DNA of 64,000 bases from Cymbidium sinense (Eukaryota; Streptophyta; Magnoliopsida; Asparagales; Orchidaceae), in assembly GCA_021442155.1 (NCBI GenBank), contig CM038215.1, forward strand, positions 211,352,982-211,416,981. The letters run 5' to 3'. This document shows positions 51,707 to 62,631 of the stretch, piece after piece. A program made the translations under genes and the position numbers. The notes under the pieces are model-generated. The model made no database searches. It saw only the letters and a list, made by a program, of their open reading frames with translations, and was not told the DNA's origin. Within the stretch, counting starts at the first letter, position 1. Each line of letters begins with the position of its first letter.

Positions 51707-54017
51707 AGGTCATTTTAAGGATTATGGTGTTTCATTAAGTTTTAATATTGTGTTTAGATTCATTAAGGTTTATTATGATGACTTAAGATTGATTTGATAA
51801 AATCTCATAAGTTTTCTAATTTAATATTAATTTATTTTATTAAATTAAGGCCTATAGCTTGAACTTGTTTTGTAATTTAAGATTTACTTGCCAATAAATC
51901 ATAAAAAACTTATCTATGGTAGGTTTTAACCTTAATTTCAATTCTTTAAAGTTTTCAATTAATTGGATTAATGGTTTGAGCTTAATTTAAGTTTGATTAT
52001 TTTCATTTAAACTTAAATTAATAAAAAAATGCTCAATAAAAATTGGAGATTTTGAGTTTAATGGATTCTCCTCATTGAAATGAATCCAGAGAGCCCTTAT
52101 TTATAATTTTGGTTGAGTATTTTATTTTCTATAATTGTTTAAAATTCTATGCATTTTTTACCTTTTATTAAATCCATAAAATCTGAATTTTCTATTTTAA
52201 ATGGTCGCTACTACGTAGCCCTGATAAGACACCGCTTTACATATGGAAACACTTGGTTTGTTCACACAAGATCCACGTGGATCCCACGTTATCAAGCAGG
52301 ATGCAAGGGATTAATCTGGACTGTCCGATCATGGATTAAATTTGACTTTCCTTAAGAGATTTAAATTAGATGGTATAGCTAGATCTTGGCCGTCTATTCT
52401 TAACAAAAGGATTGGATGGTCGGGATTTTGTCCTCTTCCTCGTGCTAGAGAAACGAAGATCGTCTGCCATTTAGGGATGATTTCTGATTATCTACGCAAG
52501 AATTTCTCACAAGTTTTGTTACAAATTAATCAAAAATTGAGTTACAACCCATCTAAATAGATTGATCTCATTAGAGGTCAAGTTGACTTCACAAAAGATC
52601 AAATTGAAATGACAAAGTGGTCTGTTTTGAGGCATACCTCATCAATAGCAATTCTCGGCGGTGGAGATGATTTGAAAAGCTTCGTGGAGATGTGACAAGT
52701 CTTTGGAAGACAATTCACGTGTTACCACTCCGTAGATCATCGTGGAGACCAAGCTCCGCCCATTTTCCATCGGTGTTAGTCATTCTCTGATTCACCGGTA
52801 GTGACGGACCTGACGGAGGATTCGTTCGAGTTCACCACTACCCTTAGAATGTGTAGGGAGTGTAGGGACATCCAATTTGGGTGGGAAGGGGGAGGAGGGG
52901 GAGGAGGGAATGATCTTCCTTTATTTTAACCTTTGTTCAAGAGTTTGGCCACTAGATTTAGTTCATTTTGAGCTTGCCAACAACGAGAGGCTAGAGGAAG
53001 ATCTCGATTCTTCTTCTCTCTCCTTCAAAAGCATATTGGGATGGTTGGATTCATAAAATAAAGTCATCTTCCTTTCTTTTCATATATGGTTGAGAGCCAC
53101 ATAAAAAAGATTTAGGGTGGTCGAAATCCAACCACTGGTGGTGATAGCTCCGGTTGAGGGCTCAGTTTTGTCTCTTCTCCTCTTGTGAGTGTATTGGGAT
53201 GAATAACATTAAGAGAGGAAGTCTCCTTCCTCTCTTTTCTCCTTTAGCTGTGAGCATCTCTCATGGAAGAAGCAAATTTTATTTTATCATGGTGATTTCC
53301 ACCCTTGGAGGCTAGCTCCAAGTGGTGGTCAACTCATTGAAGAGAGTCCAAAATCTGTTATGGTGAAAAGGTGGATGAGGTGTGGAGAAGAGAAAATGGA
53401 ATTTGATCTGTTTGAATGGAATTTTTGTTTCTTCTTTTTCATGGCTATGGGTCATCTTCCATGGCATCTTATATGACATCTCTTAACTTTTGACACCATC
53501 ACAACATTCATTTGGTTTGGTGGTTGGTTAGACAAGTCAAACCAAGATAAATCATGGGTCAAACAAGTCCATTTGAGTTGGATTTGGGAATTGAGTTTAG
53601 TTTGATGCTATTTTAGATTCAAATTGACAAAAGTGGTTTAATTGTATTTCTTTTGATTAATTTGTTTTAGATTTAAGTTTTAACTAGTGTTGATTATATA
53701 ATGGATAATTTATATGTCAATTACTCCATTCCATGTGAGGTTAAATGTGATTTGAGCTAAGTTTAACTCTTTTGACCTAAATAGGTCAAGTTGAGTTCCT
53801 TAGTTTGAATGGTCTTTTATGATTTAAATTTAGATTCAATTATATTTATTTGATGATTTATGATGTTTTAAATTGATTGATTTCTTTGAATTTTGGATTG
53901 ATTTTGATTTTATTTCAACTTGACCCATTTTAACTTAAATAGGTTAAGTGGAGTTCAATTGACCCATTATGGATTGATTTTGATTTTATTTCAACTTGAT
54001 CCATTCCAACTTATCTG

Positions 54018-54326
54018 GTGCAGGAAGGTACGAGAGATTGGATATAATCTCATTTTTTTAGTGAATTCCTAATTAGGGTGACTAAACGTGGATGTAGGCC
54101 GATTTTTAAGATTTGACGGAACTGTATAAAATTTTTTGAGCCTTTTGTCTTTACTTTTCTGCACTTTTTTTTCTTACATTTTATTTTGTTGGTTGCTTTG
54201 ATCTTTATTTATAATCATTCATATAATTTTTTTAACCAACTTTTCTACAAATCAAACACTCATGTTTTAATTTGAAAATCTTTTGTTCACCCAACTCACT
54301 CCCCTCTTAGGTACTATAGTTTATTA
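54018..54326 (+). mobile_element. Probable remnant of a Copia-type LTR end
   Basis: The wording GTGGATGTAGGCCGATTTTT, then a long T- and C-rich stretch, then TTCACCCAACTCACTCCCCT and CTTAGG, resembles the end of plant Ty1-copia LTRs and the start of their interior as I know them from memory (the phrase resembling CACCCAATTCACCCCCCTCTTGGG). No coding part follows. It sits at the truncated end of the element 2 LTR. Family assignment is by wording only. Confidence 0.45.
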
Positions 54327-54462
54327 ACATGGATCAACTAATGCCTTACTGGCAAGCTCACACATCATTTTCAAAGAACCCATTGCCATCTTGGGTGGCG
54401 ATGCTCTCCTCACCTTAGCCTTCTGCCACCTCGCTCAAGCCTCCCAAGCCCAAAGGTGCACA
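54327..54462 (+). pseudogene. Fragment like geranylgeranyl diphosphate synthase
   Basis: A stretch reads SSHIIFKEPIAILGGDALLT then LAFCHLAQASQAQ. In plant geranylgeranyl diphosphate synthases (plastid isoprenoid pathway) the conserved text is G-K-P-T-x-H-x-x-F-G-E, then A-I-L-A-G-D-A-L-L, then A-F-x-H-x-A. The GK-x-T that should precede it is present one frame away (LTGKLTH), so there is a frameshift. A Met-Asp pair at 54331 sits where the first aspartate motif should be, but its DD cluster is lost. Only about 45 codons remain, with no neighbouring exon, so this is a captured or processed fragment. Confidence 0.6.
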
Positions 54463-54930
54463 ACAAAACAAGAAATAATTATGATAGATTCTGCTTAGGT
54501 TCCTCTTATAAACTTTTCAGGAATCTTTTATTGATATTATAATTGTTGGTTTTGAATCAAATTGTAGTGTATATGCAAGGCCTCCCTCAGATTTGTTGTA
54601 AAAAAAGGATAAGGATCGAGATTAACATGATTACCATTTTAGGGTGATTGAGATCACACCACTGCCTAGAAATCTCAATGTTCGATGCTTTCCTTTGATA
54701 TAGAGCGGCCGGGCAATGATAAAATTAGCGGCGAATTCTGTTGATGAGATTACCGGATGTAACAAACGTGAACCGGCGCAAACGTACAGTGCTAATTTTG
54801 CTATTTATTAAAAAATTAAATGCTATATTAATATATATAAAGTTTAAAATATTATATATATAAATATAATATTTGTATATATGTACACTTGAAAATTGAT
54901 ATAACTTAGCCGACGGAAACAAATGAGGAT
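54463..54930. other. Intergenic AT-rich sequence upstream of the host gene
   Basis: No gene was recognised. A strongly AT-rich patch with repeated TATATA lies at 54826-54885. Confidence 0.5.
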
Positions 54931-55059
54931 CTTGGATGATGAAAGTTTGAAACCTCTAGTGGTGTTCTTAAAAGCTGTCGACTCTTTGGTTCAACGGTAG
55001 TGATTTTCTTACTGTCACGTCCAGAAAGCTCGGCGTCGAGTCTCGAAGCCTGCCAATCA

Positions 55060-56003
55060 CTGCTTACCTTTCCTTTTCCCATCCTCAGAATTTTCGCCTT
55101 AGAATCGGTAGTTTTGCTTTTTCTCTCTGGGCTCTTCCAGTTTCTTCTCTCTTAAGATCCCTCAATTTGGCGTTTCGGAAATCCGAGCGAGACCGATCCA
55201 TGGTAACGAAGACGTCTCTATTCGTTCATCCTACTTCTCCTCTCTATCTTTTAAATTTCCAGTTTTAGCTAATGTTTTGTTGAGCGTTGTTTCAATGTGA
55301 TCTTTAAGTCTACAATGGTAGTTGATGTAGTTAAATTGTAGTGATTCCGGTTGGCCTTGGTTGAAAGTTGATTTTTTTTCGTGATTTTATAGGGCCTTTT
55401 TGATTGAGCTTGGGGTCATAATTGGGGTTGAGTTAAACTAAGGTTTTACTCGTGTATTTCTGGTGAACACTTTTGGTCGGAAAGAAAGGTAAATATGGTT
55501 AATCTTTTGTTTTGTTTAACCCATATATTGTGTAACAAGGTTATATTTTTAGTGTAATAATGTTTAGGGTTTGGGGCTTAGGGCCTAGGGTTTAGTATGA
55601 GAGAGTTCGACCATCGGGGCTAATTTTAACCAGGGGTGAGGTTGGGTTAAATTTGAGTATAATTTAGGGGTTAGACCGGTAACCCTGACAAAGTTAATGC
55701 GGGCTAAATTAAGTTCATGCAAAACTGTTTGCGGTTTTTCCCGGTTTGCTTAATTTCGGAACAGTGGATTGAAAACTAATGCTGTGTGAATCTTTGTTTT
55801 ATGCAGTCTGTTGGTTGCCATTGTCTTAGTGTGGATTTTGATGTTAGCGGTAGGAAGTTGGGATTTTAGAGTGTAAATTAGATTGCTTTGTGTTGATTCT
55901 GCAGGAGTTTCGTGGTTTTTTGAAGGACCTGCAGGACTGGGATACCTTGCACAAGGACGGTAGCAACAAATTAAAGGGTCGAGCACGGAAGACTGCGAAA
56001 TCA
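55060..56003 (+). CDS. First exons of a host gene, probable RPAP3-like TPR protein (partial)
   Basis: The ATG at 55200-55202 is the entire coding part of exon 1 and is followed at once by the donor GTAACG. The 702 nt intron ends TTCTGCAG at 55904. Exon 2 (55905-56003, 33 codons) starts EFRGFLKDLQDWDTLHKDGS and ends KTAKS before the donor GTAAGA. The joined start context is CCATGG. A motif of the form F-x-x-F-L-x-D-L-x-D-W opens RPAP3 and plant RPAP3-like tetratricopeptide proteins, which work with HSP90 and R2TP in assembling large complexes. No TPR is visible in the window, so this is inferred from 20 residues. A pyrimidine-rich 5' UTR (about 55060-55199) precedes. Later exons are not found before the retroelement at 57878. 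Confidence 0.55.
55203..55904 (+). other. Intron 1 of the host gene, with telo-box-like motifs
   Basis: The intron runs GTAACG to CTGCAG. At 55562-55596 it holds TTTAGGGTTT and CCTAGGGTTTA, close to the plant telomere unit. Such telo-boxes are known regulatory elements of translation and growth genes, often near the transcription start or in first introns. Confidence 0.6.
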
Positions 56004-57877
56004 GTAAGATTAATTTATTTGTTAGGGAGAAAGTATTTTTTGAATTAGATTACATGCATTGTGCAGTTGGTTTTGTTTTCCTTTTTAGCTACAGAATGAG
56101 TGTTTACAACTTGTTTGATCATAATTGTAGTTTAACTTTGTGAGGTCTTAAATCTGCAATGTGTAGTTCTACTTTTTTTTTGTTACAAGAGAATGATTGT
56201 TCACAATCTGTTCAATTATAATGCAATTTAACATTTTGAAATCTTAATTTTGATTTTAGGTAAGGGAAATATGTTGGTCTTGCAGAAACAATTTAGGGGT
56301 TATCAAAATATTGACATGTGCAACACATTTTACTTATCCAACTCCACAAATTAAACTTATGATAACAGTCCTTCTATTGGTCTTTCACTAACTGGATGAA
56401 TGTTATTTTATTAAAAATCTTCAAATAATTGCCCATATGGTTCTAAAATGCAAACAAACTATCATAGTTTCTAAGAAGTGCCAATTTAATGCCTTGAAGT
56501 TATTGCTAAACACTGACTGCTATTTTACTACATTTAAAGCCCAATGTGCATATCCTATTACCAAGCTCTTTTTCTCTTCTGCTTCTCATCTCATTATCAG
56601 ACATTTTAATGTTAGCAAGAAAAGTGAGATGCTTCATGGGAAGAGTATCCACAACTTCTGCAGTTGTTCTAGGTAATGAAAACCAATATTGATAATTGTT
56701 TTGGTTGTTCTTTTTTAAAAAATTTCATTTCAAGACCATTTATGCTGTGTTAATTATGATCATTGGGTTAAGTTATTCTTTTGGTCTAGTTTTAGTTGCT
56801 AAATCATCATTAATTTGCTGGCCAACTTGTTTAACCTGTTAACTAGTCATCTTGTGTATTCTATACCTTGAGCCTCAACTATAAAATTTGGATGCCGTAG
56901 GAGATTTCATGATACTTCCTGGACATTTACACAGAAAATTTGAAAAAGAATAAAAATCAAAATAGCATGAGCATTATAACATATTAGTACATAAAGAAGT
57001 AAGATTTGCAGTATGCCTTGCACAAAGTTAAATGGAATACAATATAATAGACAATGTCGAACAATATGTAGAATTTTAATGTCAATAATTCATAATAAGT
57101 AAGATTTTTGATGGAGATAGGCTGAAGCGGCTTGTCTTATTTATCTCAGAGGCACACAACTTTCATCTTATTATCCTTTATTAAGTATTTATTTTGACTT
57201 TTTAATATTGTGTTCTATTTTTTTAGGTAAATATCACTCTGGACTTTGAAATTCATACCACACTTTTTGTAGGTTCATGTTTTTAAAAATCCTTTATTTT
57301 GATCCCTCATACACATGATCTTTTGATCTTTTCATGCAAGTTTGTTTGGTAGCAAAAATGATTTATTAGGAAAAAAAAGACAAAAATACCTTTACATTTA
57401 TCCTCTATTTTATCATTATGGTCTTTTTATTAACTGCACTTGCATTGCCTTCTGCCTTCCTTCATCTCTATATTCTCATCTGCCCCTCTCTTTTCTTTCA
57501 TGCCTCCCTCAATGTCATTCGTCACCCCATCCATCTTGTTGTTGGTTGTTGCCTTGTTAGCTCTCCAAGAGTGGCTTTGTTCGGAGGGGAGTGGAGATTG
57601 GAGAAGACTTAAGGCCAGTGTTGAGGAGATGAAAGAAAAACTAAAGAGTTGGTGAGTGTTGTTAGAGGACCACTATGGGTCTTTATTTGCTTTACCTCTT
57701 TGGCTCTTCCTCATAGATATGACTCACAAGGACACCACTATTGCAATTTGGTCACTACAAAATGCAACTTCCCAATTTTGTTTCACACAAACACACATCA
57801 GTAGTTGGGGAGTGCCATTTATTGTCTTTATCATCCTTGGCTTTCGTGTAATTGGATAAAACATTGGAGACTAACCC
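56004..57877. other. Intron 2 or intergenic sequence, no exon recognised
   Basis: After the donor at 56004 no convincing next exon was found. Open frames at 56437-56676 and 57440-57655 have no domain. A GC-richer stretch lies at 57450-57660. The start near 57228 (GGTAAATATCACTCTGG) is reminiscent of repeats common in plant introns, but its other end was not found. Confidence 0.4.
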
Positions 57878-58749
57878 TGTCATGGGACAAGAAGCTAAGA
57901 AGAAGGAACTTCTATGAAGTCCCCCATTTCATCTTAAGGGCTAATCAGCCTTATGAGTGAGGGTATTTTGGTCGCAAAATTCTATATCATTTGAAGTTAT
58001 GATGCTAGAGTTATGGGAGGTGTGGGATAGGGCTCACGCTTGCCCTCCCCATTTTGAATCGGTTCAAGATTGAACCAAGGGGAGATTCAGGTTTATTGAA
58101 ACTTGGTTCATTTATTTTTAGTTAAAGTTGATTTATTTGATATAAATATGACTTAAGTGTATTAGGGTTTGGTTTTTTTTGTTGTTGTTTTGAATTTAGG
58201 AACTGCAGTTTTCTTTGTTTTTTTCCTAGTGGAGGCGAAATTTCAATTCAACAAGTGCCGAGACTGTATCTTGGGTAAATCAAAACATTCTTCTCTCCTG
58301 CTTTCAAACACTTATTCACAACACCTCCTGTCTCTCCTGGTTGTTGTTTTCTGATTTGAAGATCCATTCAATAGCTAGCCTGTTGTTTTCTGCATTTGAA
58401 GATCCATTCAATAGCTAGCCTGCAACTCTTCACCACTTGCTATAGGAAATACAATCTCTATAGTGTTGTCCAGCCAGCTCTTATCGCCCATTCTGCATCA
58501 ATCTACTGCATTCCCTGTTGTTTCCTTTCGATTTAGCCCAATCTACTGTAGAACACGATCCCACCTTCCTGGTTGCAAGTGCAACCAGCCAATCTCTTGA
58601 TCCATCTCCATCAAATTCATCTCACAAAATCTCTCTGTTTTAGCTTTTTGCATGAACCAACTAGTGAATCTATTGTCAATCTCAGGTTTCCTTTTACCCT
58701 AGCTCTTGCATTCCACCTTTTACACCTTAGCTTCTTAAAAATGGTGTCA
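57878..58749 (+). repeat. Element 3 5' LTR (872 bp)
   Basis: The LTR starts TGTCATGGGACA and ends GGTGTCA two bases before the PBS, so it has TG...CA ends. The start is inferred from the TG and from the typical wording after it. The other LTR is outside the window. Inside, a 39-40 bp phrase ending ATAGCTAGCC occurs twice in tandem (58342-58380 and 58381-58420). Confidence 0.65.
58342..58420. repeat. Two-copy tandem duplication of ~40 bp
   Basis: TGTTGTTTTCTG...ATAGCTAGCC is present twice back to back. The second copy differs by an inserted CA. It lies in the LTR of element 3. Confidence 0.95.
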
Positions 58750-58751
58750 TT

Positions 58752-58769
58752 TGGTATTAGAGTTAGATT
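58752..58769 (+). promoter_or_regulatory. Element 3 primer binding site (initiator tRNA-Met type)
   Basis: The sequence is TGGTATTAGAGTTAGATT, against the common plant PBS TGGTATCAGAGC complementary to initiator tRNA-Met. The few changes are C to T. Confidence 0.8.
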
Positions 58770-58913
58770 TACCTTAGTTTTATCTTGGATACATTTTTTC
58801 CCTCCAAACTTATTCCACCCAACGCAAATTCTTCCAAAACTCTCCAAAGTTTTGACTAGCACATACTCCAATAAAATTCATCCAAAACCTACACCTATTT
58901 GGGGAAAGAATAA

Positions 58914-59600
58914 CATGCCACCAAGAAGGAATATCCAGGAGTTTACTGTGGAGAAAATGTAGTGAGAAATCCTACAATCATAATGTAGAGTCACTGAATT
59001 TGGAAGAAGATACTATGGGAAAGTCAACTATAATGGCAAGAGTGACTCACCTAAAAGGGAAGACAAGGAGAATCTCGTTTACCAAGTGGTCTATAGTATG
59101 AAGAACTACTGCTGCATCAATTTGATATTGAATATAGAAGGAGAGACCACGATCTTAGAGTGAAAATTGACTTCCTAGAATTTGAAGGTCGTGTGGATCT
59201 AGATGAGTTTATTCAGTGGCTCCTAACTGTGGAGCAAATTTTTGACTACAAAGACATTCCTAAAGACAAGAGAGTCAAACTCGTGGCTATTAATCTCAAG
59301 AAAAGCTCTTCTTAATGGTTGGAAAATTTAAAGTGTATGCACGTGTGCGAGAGGGAGAGCAAAATCACTACTTGGACCAAAATAAATAAAAGAGTTACAA
59401 CACAAGTATTTGCTGGCACACTACAAATCAGATGTCTTTTTGAAGCTCCATATCTACAACAATGAGATATGTTAGTGGAGGGTTACACAAGAAAATTTGA
59501 AGTCGTACTGAAATGTAAATTGGTTAAGCTTGAAGAGACACAATAGCCCATTACATTGGAGATTTAAAATCATACATCAACAATGTGATGTAATTACAAC
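58914..59600 (+). pseudogene. Element 3 gag
   Basis: The start MPPRRNIQEFTVEKM at 58914 is a usual gag opening and runs into a stop. The gag domain is readable at 59160-59520: LEFEGRVDLDEFIQWLLTVE, then QIFDYKDIPKDKRVKLVAIN, WLENLK and VEGYTRKFEVVLKCKLVKLE. The tryptophan expected before WLENLK is replaced by a stop. About 15 codons after the domain start are intact, the rest broken. Confidence 0.88.
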
Positions 59601-59799
59601 CTTAATGAATATTGTTGGATGTACAGACGTTGGTGTTAAAGTGGAGAAGCAACACAAAAAATCAGGCATCCTCCATTCAAATAAGGATCTTTCTTGGGAT
59701 CAAGTAGCAAGAGCTCACCTTATGTGGTGCTAAATCAATTCCACGGGAGGAACATCATATGGGACAAAAAAAGACATTAGCTCGCCAAATATTCTACCT

Positions 59800-59860
59800 A
59801 TTAGGAAGTGTTTCAATGCTATGGGTATGGTCACATTGCCTCCAATTGCCAAATAGGAGA
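59800..59860 (+). pseudogene. Element 3 zinc knuckle
   Basis: The translation VFQCYGYGHIASNC gives the last three ligands of a CCHC knuckle. The first Cys is replaced by Val in this frame, or lost through a one-base deletion in the T run. Confidence 0.85.
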
Positions 59861-60029
59861 GTGATTTTCTTCATTGAGTAGGGTCCAGTTGATGAGCTAG
59901 ACATTGGAGATGACAGACATGAGGATGAGTACTAGCTTCTACTAGATGAGGGGGGATTCTTGTAGTTTTGTGGGCACTACAAACCGAACCCAAAAGGGAG
60001 TTGTTCAAAAACAATGTATTTTGATGCAC

Positions 60030-60360
60030 GTTGAAGGGGGATGTGTGTACCCTTATCATTGATTGAGATAGTTGTGAGAATGTCATCTCTAAATAGGCGA
60101 TGGAAAAACTAAATCTCTTCATATGGAGACACTCTTAGATCTACTCCCTAACCTAGTTGAACAATGGAAATTAGGGTTTGTATTGACAAAAGGTGTTTGT
60201 TGGAAATTCTTTGTTAGAGACAAGGTGTAGGAACAGGTGTGGTGTGATGTCATAACTATGGATGCTATATACTCATGGGCAAATCATGGTAGTATGACAT
60301 GAGGATAGGATTTAAGAACACCTACACCTTCACGAAGGATGAAAAGCGTATTATACTCCT
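60030..60360 (+). pseudogene. Element 3 protease remnant
   Basis: CTLIID, a stop, then DSCENVISK, a stop, and AMEKLNLF (60046-60120) match the aspartic protease active site and next strand. MDAIYSWANHG followed by KNTYTF-like text (60257-60350) takes the place of the usual MDACHxLLGRPW and ending. Stops break it. Confidence 0.8.
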
Positions 60361-60589
60361 ACTGTAAAAGGAAACTGAGATGACTAGTGATCAGTCAAAA
60401 CTAGAGTTGGAGTATCGAGCTATCTTTTTGTAGATCATGAAAGAGGCATTTATAACATTATCACTAGTACTACTAGGACTTGAGGAAGAAGTGTCTATAC
60501 TAGAGGCAATACAACAATTATTAAAGGAGTACTAAGTTGTGATGACTAATAATTTGTTAGTTGGGTTACTACTTGAGGGATGTACAACA

Positions 60590-61215
60590 TGTGATAAATC
60601 TTATCCTGGGATCTGTCCTACCCAACCGACATATCTACAGGATGCATCCAATAGAACATGAGGAGGTACAAAGATAGGTTGAGAATTTGATATACAAAAG
60701 GTCGTTGTGTGAGTGCAATAGCTCGGGCACTGTTCCTCCTTAATTGTACCCGAAGGATTGTTTTTAGTTAATTTGCATTGACAATACAACTATGAACAAG
60801 ATCAACATCAAGTGCATGCTCTCTATCTATTCTATGGTTGTATGATTTGTCGGATCAGCTACATGAAGCAACTACTTTCTCCAAGATAGATATCCGTAGT
60901 GGCTATCACCAGATCAGGATGAGATCGAGGGATGAGTGAAAGACTTTCTTTAAGATCAAAGATGAGTTATGAGTGGACACTTATGCATTTTGGCTTGTCC
61001 TACTGCTCGGCGTACCTTAATGAGATTGATGAATCAATTCTTCTGAGTTTTTATTAAGAATTTTGTGGTTATATATTTTGATGATATTCAGATTTACAAT
61101 TGTTTGGTAGAAGATCATTTGGATCATTTGGGATAGGCCTTCGAAGCTCTCAAGAAGGAGCAGTTGTATGGGCATCTCAAAATGTGCCACTTTCTAACTT
61201 CCCATATATGCTTTT
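60590..61215 (+). pseudogene. Element 3 reverse transcriptase
   Basis: Readable parts in order are LPNRHIYRMHPIEHEEVQR (60620), INKINIKC (60800), the motif A area RYP, WLSPDQDE and in the next frame KIDIRSGYHQIRMR (60880-60920), DEWKTFF-like text, LNEIDES, FVVIYFDDIQIYN with the YFDD box (61065-61100), and EDHLDHLG, AFEALKKEQLYGHLKMCHF (61110-61190). The catalytic YFDD is intact, but stops and frameshifts are many. Confidence 0.92.
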
Positions 61216-61369
61216 TTAGGGTATATTGTTTCAACTGCTAGCATATAGATGAAATCAACTAAAGTAGAAGCTATTGTGAACTAACCTAGACTATAAATTG
61301 AGATCTTCAAGGGAGACAAATTTTTATGTTTGAAGCATAGGCTAGTTTTGACACTTTGAAATAGTGGTG

Positions 61370-61600
61370 ACACATGCACTTATTCTAACTTCTTTTGATT
61401 TTAATCAATTATTTGATGTGGAGTGTGATGCATATAATATAAAAATTGGAGCTGTGTTAGGTCAAGGGAGACATCCTATTATTTTTCTAGGCGAGAAGCA
61501 TATATATCAATCGTACAAAATAGTGTGTGCCATAATGTGACACACCCTTGGTGCAATATACATAGTGTGGCGCAGCGCAAAAATAGCGTGTGCTATTTCT
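61370..61600 (+). pseudogene. Element 3 RNase H, truncated
   Basis: Text reads FDQLFDVECDAYNIKIGAVL with frameshifts, then GQGRHPIIFLGEKHIYQS. This covers the first catalytic Asp (ECDA) and the following strand. The domain is cut after about 70 residues, where unrelated sequence and the TA tract begin. Confidence 0.85.
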
Positions 61601-61624
61601 GCCATGAATTACAATAATGTCGAC

Positions 61625-61626
<2 letters not shown>

Positions 61627-61718
<92 letters not shown>
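61627..61718. repeat. (TA)n microsatellite, about 45 units
   Basis: About 90 bp of uninterrupted TA alternation lies between the broken RNase H and the RTE fragment. The open frames of Tyr-Ile repeats on both strands are products of this tract and not genes. Confidence 0.97.
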
Positions 61719-61720
<2 letters not shown>

Positions 61721-61955
61721 GTTGTCCTTTTTAGGTTGTTTGGTCACATCAAATGTCGGCCATTCGATGACCCATTATGAGAGTAGATTTATTAGACATG
61801 ATATATATCAATAAATGTAGAGGTAGACTTGAAAAGACTTGGTTATGAAGTATAAAAAATGACCTTATTTTGACACTTATAGGGCATAATGGAAAAGAAG
61901 GATTCATGTAGCAGACCCCAAGTAGTGGGATGAAGGCTTGTTGTTGTTGTTTTAT
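61719..61955 (+). mobile_element. 3' end of an RTE-type LINE with TTG tail
   Basis: The start translates LFGHIKCRPFDDPL, and the end WKRRIHVADPK, a stop, WDEGLLLL, with a TTG repeat tail (61938-61949). Plant RTE elements end with a WRRRIHVADP-like C-terminus and a (TTG)n tail. The middle (GRLEKTW) is also typical. It is 5'-truncated, and the TA tract sits at the truncation point. Confidence 0.82.
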
Positions 61956-62631
61956 AAGTTATCATTTAGGGTTTAAACATTGAGTTTAGCCACTGGGTAG
62001 CTCACTTGGGATCAAATAGGAGAACGAATGAGGCCGTGCGCTCAAGATCTATTGAGAGAAGCAAGCAACGTCAATGTCACAGGCTCCCTGCCGTTGCTCG
62101 TGCTTGCGTCACGTCCCAGTCTTCCAACCGTTGCTAGATTGGGACTGCACAGCAGGCTGCTTGTTGTTGTTCAAGATTGCCTAGTAAAATCGTCGCTTGT
62201 GTCTTAGTTGTTGTTTGCTTGGGACTGCACCACTAACTTGTCGTTAGCTCATTCAAGACTACACAATAGAATTCTTTTGGCTTCTTTTATCATCAGAAAG
62301 CAATTTTTTTATATAGTAGTTTTTCTTGCTTTATTTCAGAAGAAATCTTATGCTATAGAAAATAAAAAAGTTGAGCTTCCAAAACCATTATATTTCTTGT
62401 TTTTCCTGGTAGGATGGGGCAAGTATTAAATGATGGGTTAACGCAAAATTTGTACTATCATCCATTCTTGATCTTTTTTTAATTTGTTCCGCAATACATA
62501 GAAATGAATACTTAGGCAATTTGAGCTCCAACATCATACACTATTGCAGAAAACATGCTAAGGAGGATTGAAGATTCTTGTATAAATGAAATGTTGAAAA
62601 GGACATGAAGCACTTTTAGCTTTGCTTGTCT
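61956..62631. other. Unassigned insertion between RNase H and integrase
   Basis: The sequence is GC-richer at 62020-62260, with repeated TGTTGTT and GGGACTGCAC words (62146, 62219). No gene was recognised. The 73-codon open frame at 62208-62429 has no domain. Confidence 0.4.

Larger units (their letters stand above)
48427..54017 (-). repeat. Element 2 5' LTR, diverged and truncated
   Basis: The block starts beside the PBS, and its early part (AAAGACTCCTAAGG, GGTCTT, GGGTTCATAGTTCCCTA) follows the element 1 LTR (34800-34930). Its late part (53518-54017) matches the element 2 3' LTR at 12600-13100. About 0.9 kb of the LTR end present at 13000-13912 is missing here. A 37 bp phrase with GGATTGATTTTGATTT is duplicated at the break (53906 and 53971). 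It contains a (TTA)16 tract. Confidence 0.8.

Noticed and set aside
54984..55050. Functional tRNA gene
   Set aside because: The A- and B-box wording is present, but acceptor and anticodon stems do not pair.
57228..57400. A second MITE beginning GGTAAATATCACTC
   Set aside because: Only one end looks typical, and no inverted partner was found.
57440..57655. Exon of the host gene at the hydrophobic frame
   Set aside because: There is no domain and no fitting splice sites, and three frames are open by chance in a C/T-rich stretch.
60601..60789. Minus frames over element 3 (also 59871-60122)
   Set aside because: They are antisense to RT and protease text and have no domain.
61487..61814. Open frames of Tyr-Ile repeats on both strands
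   Set aside because: They are translations of the (TA)n tract with no coding signal.
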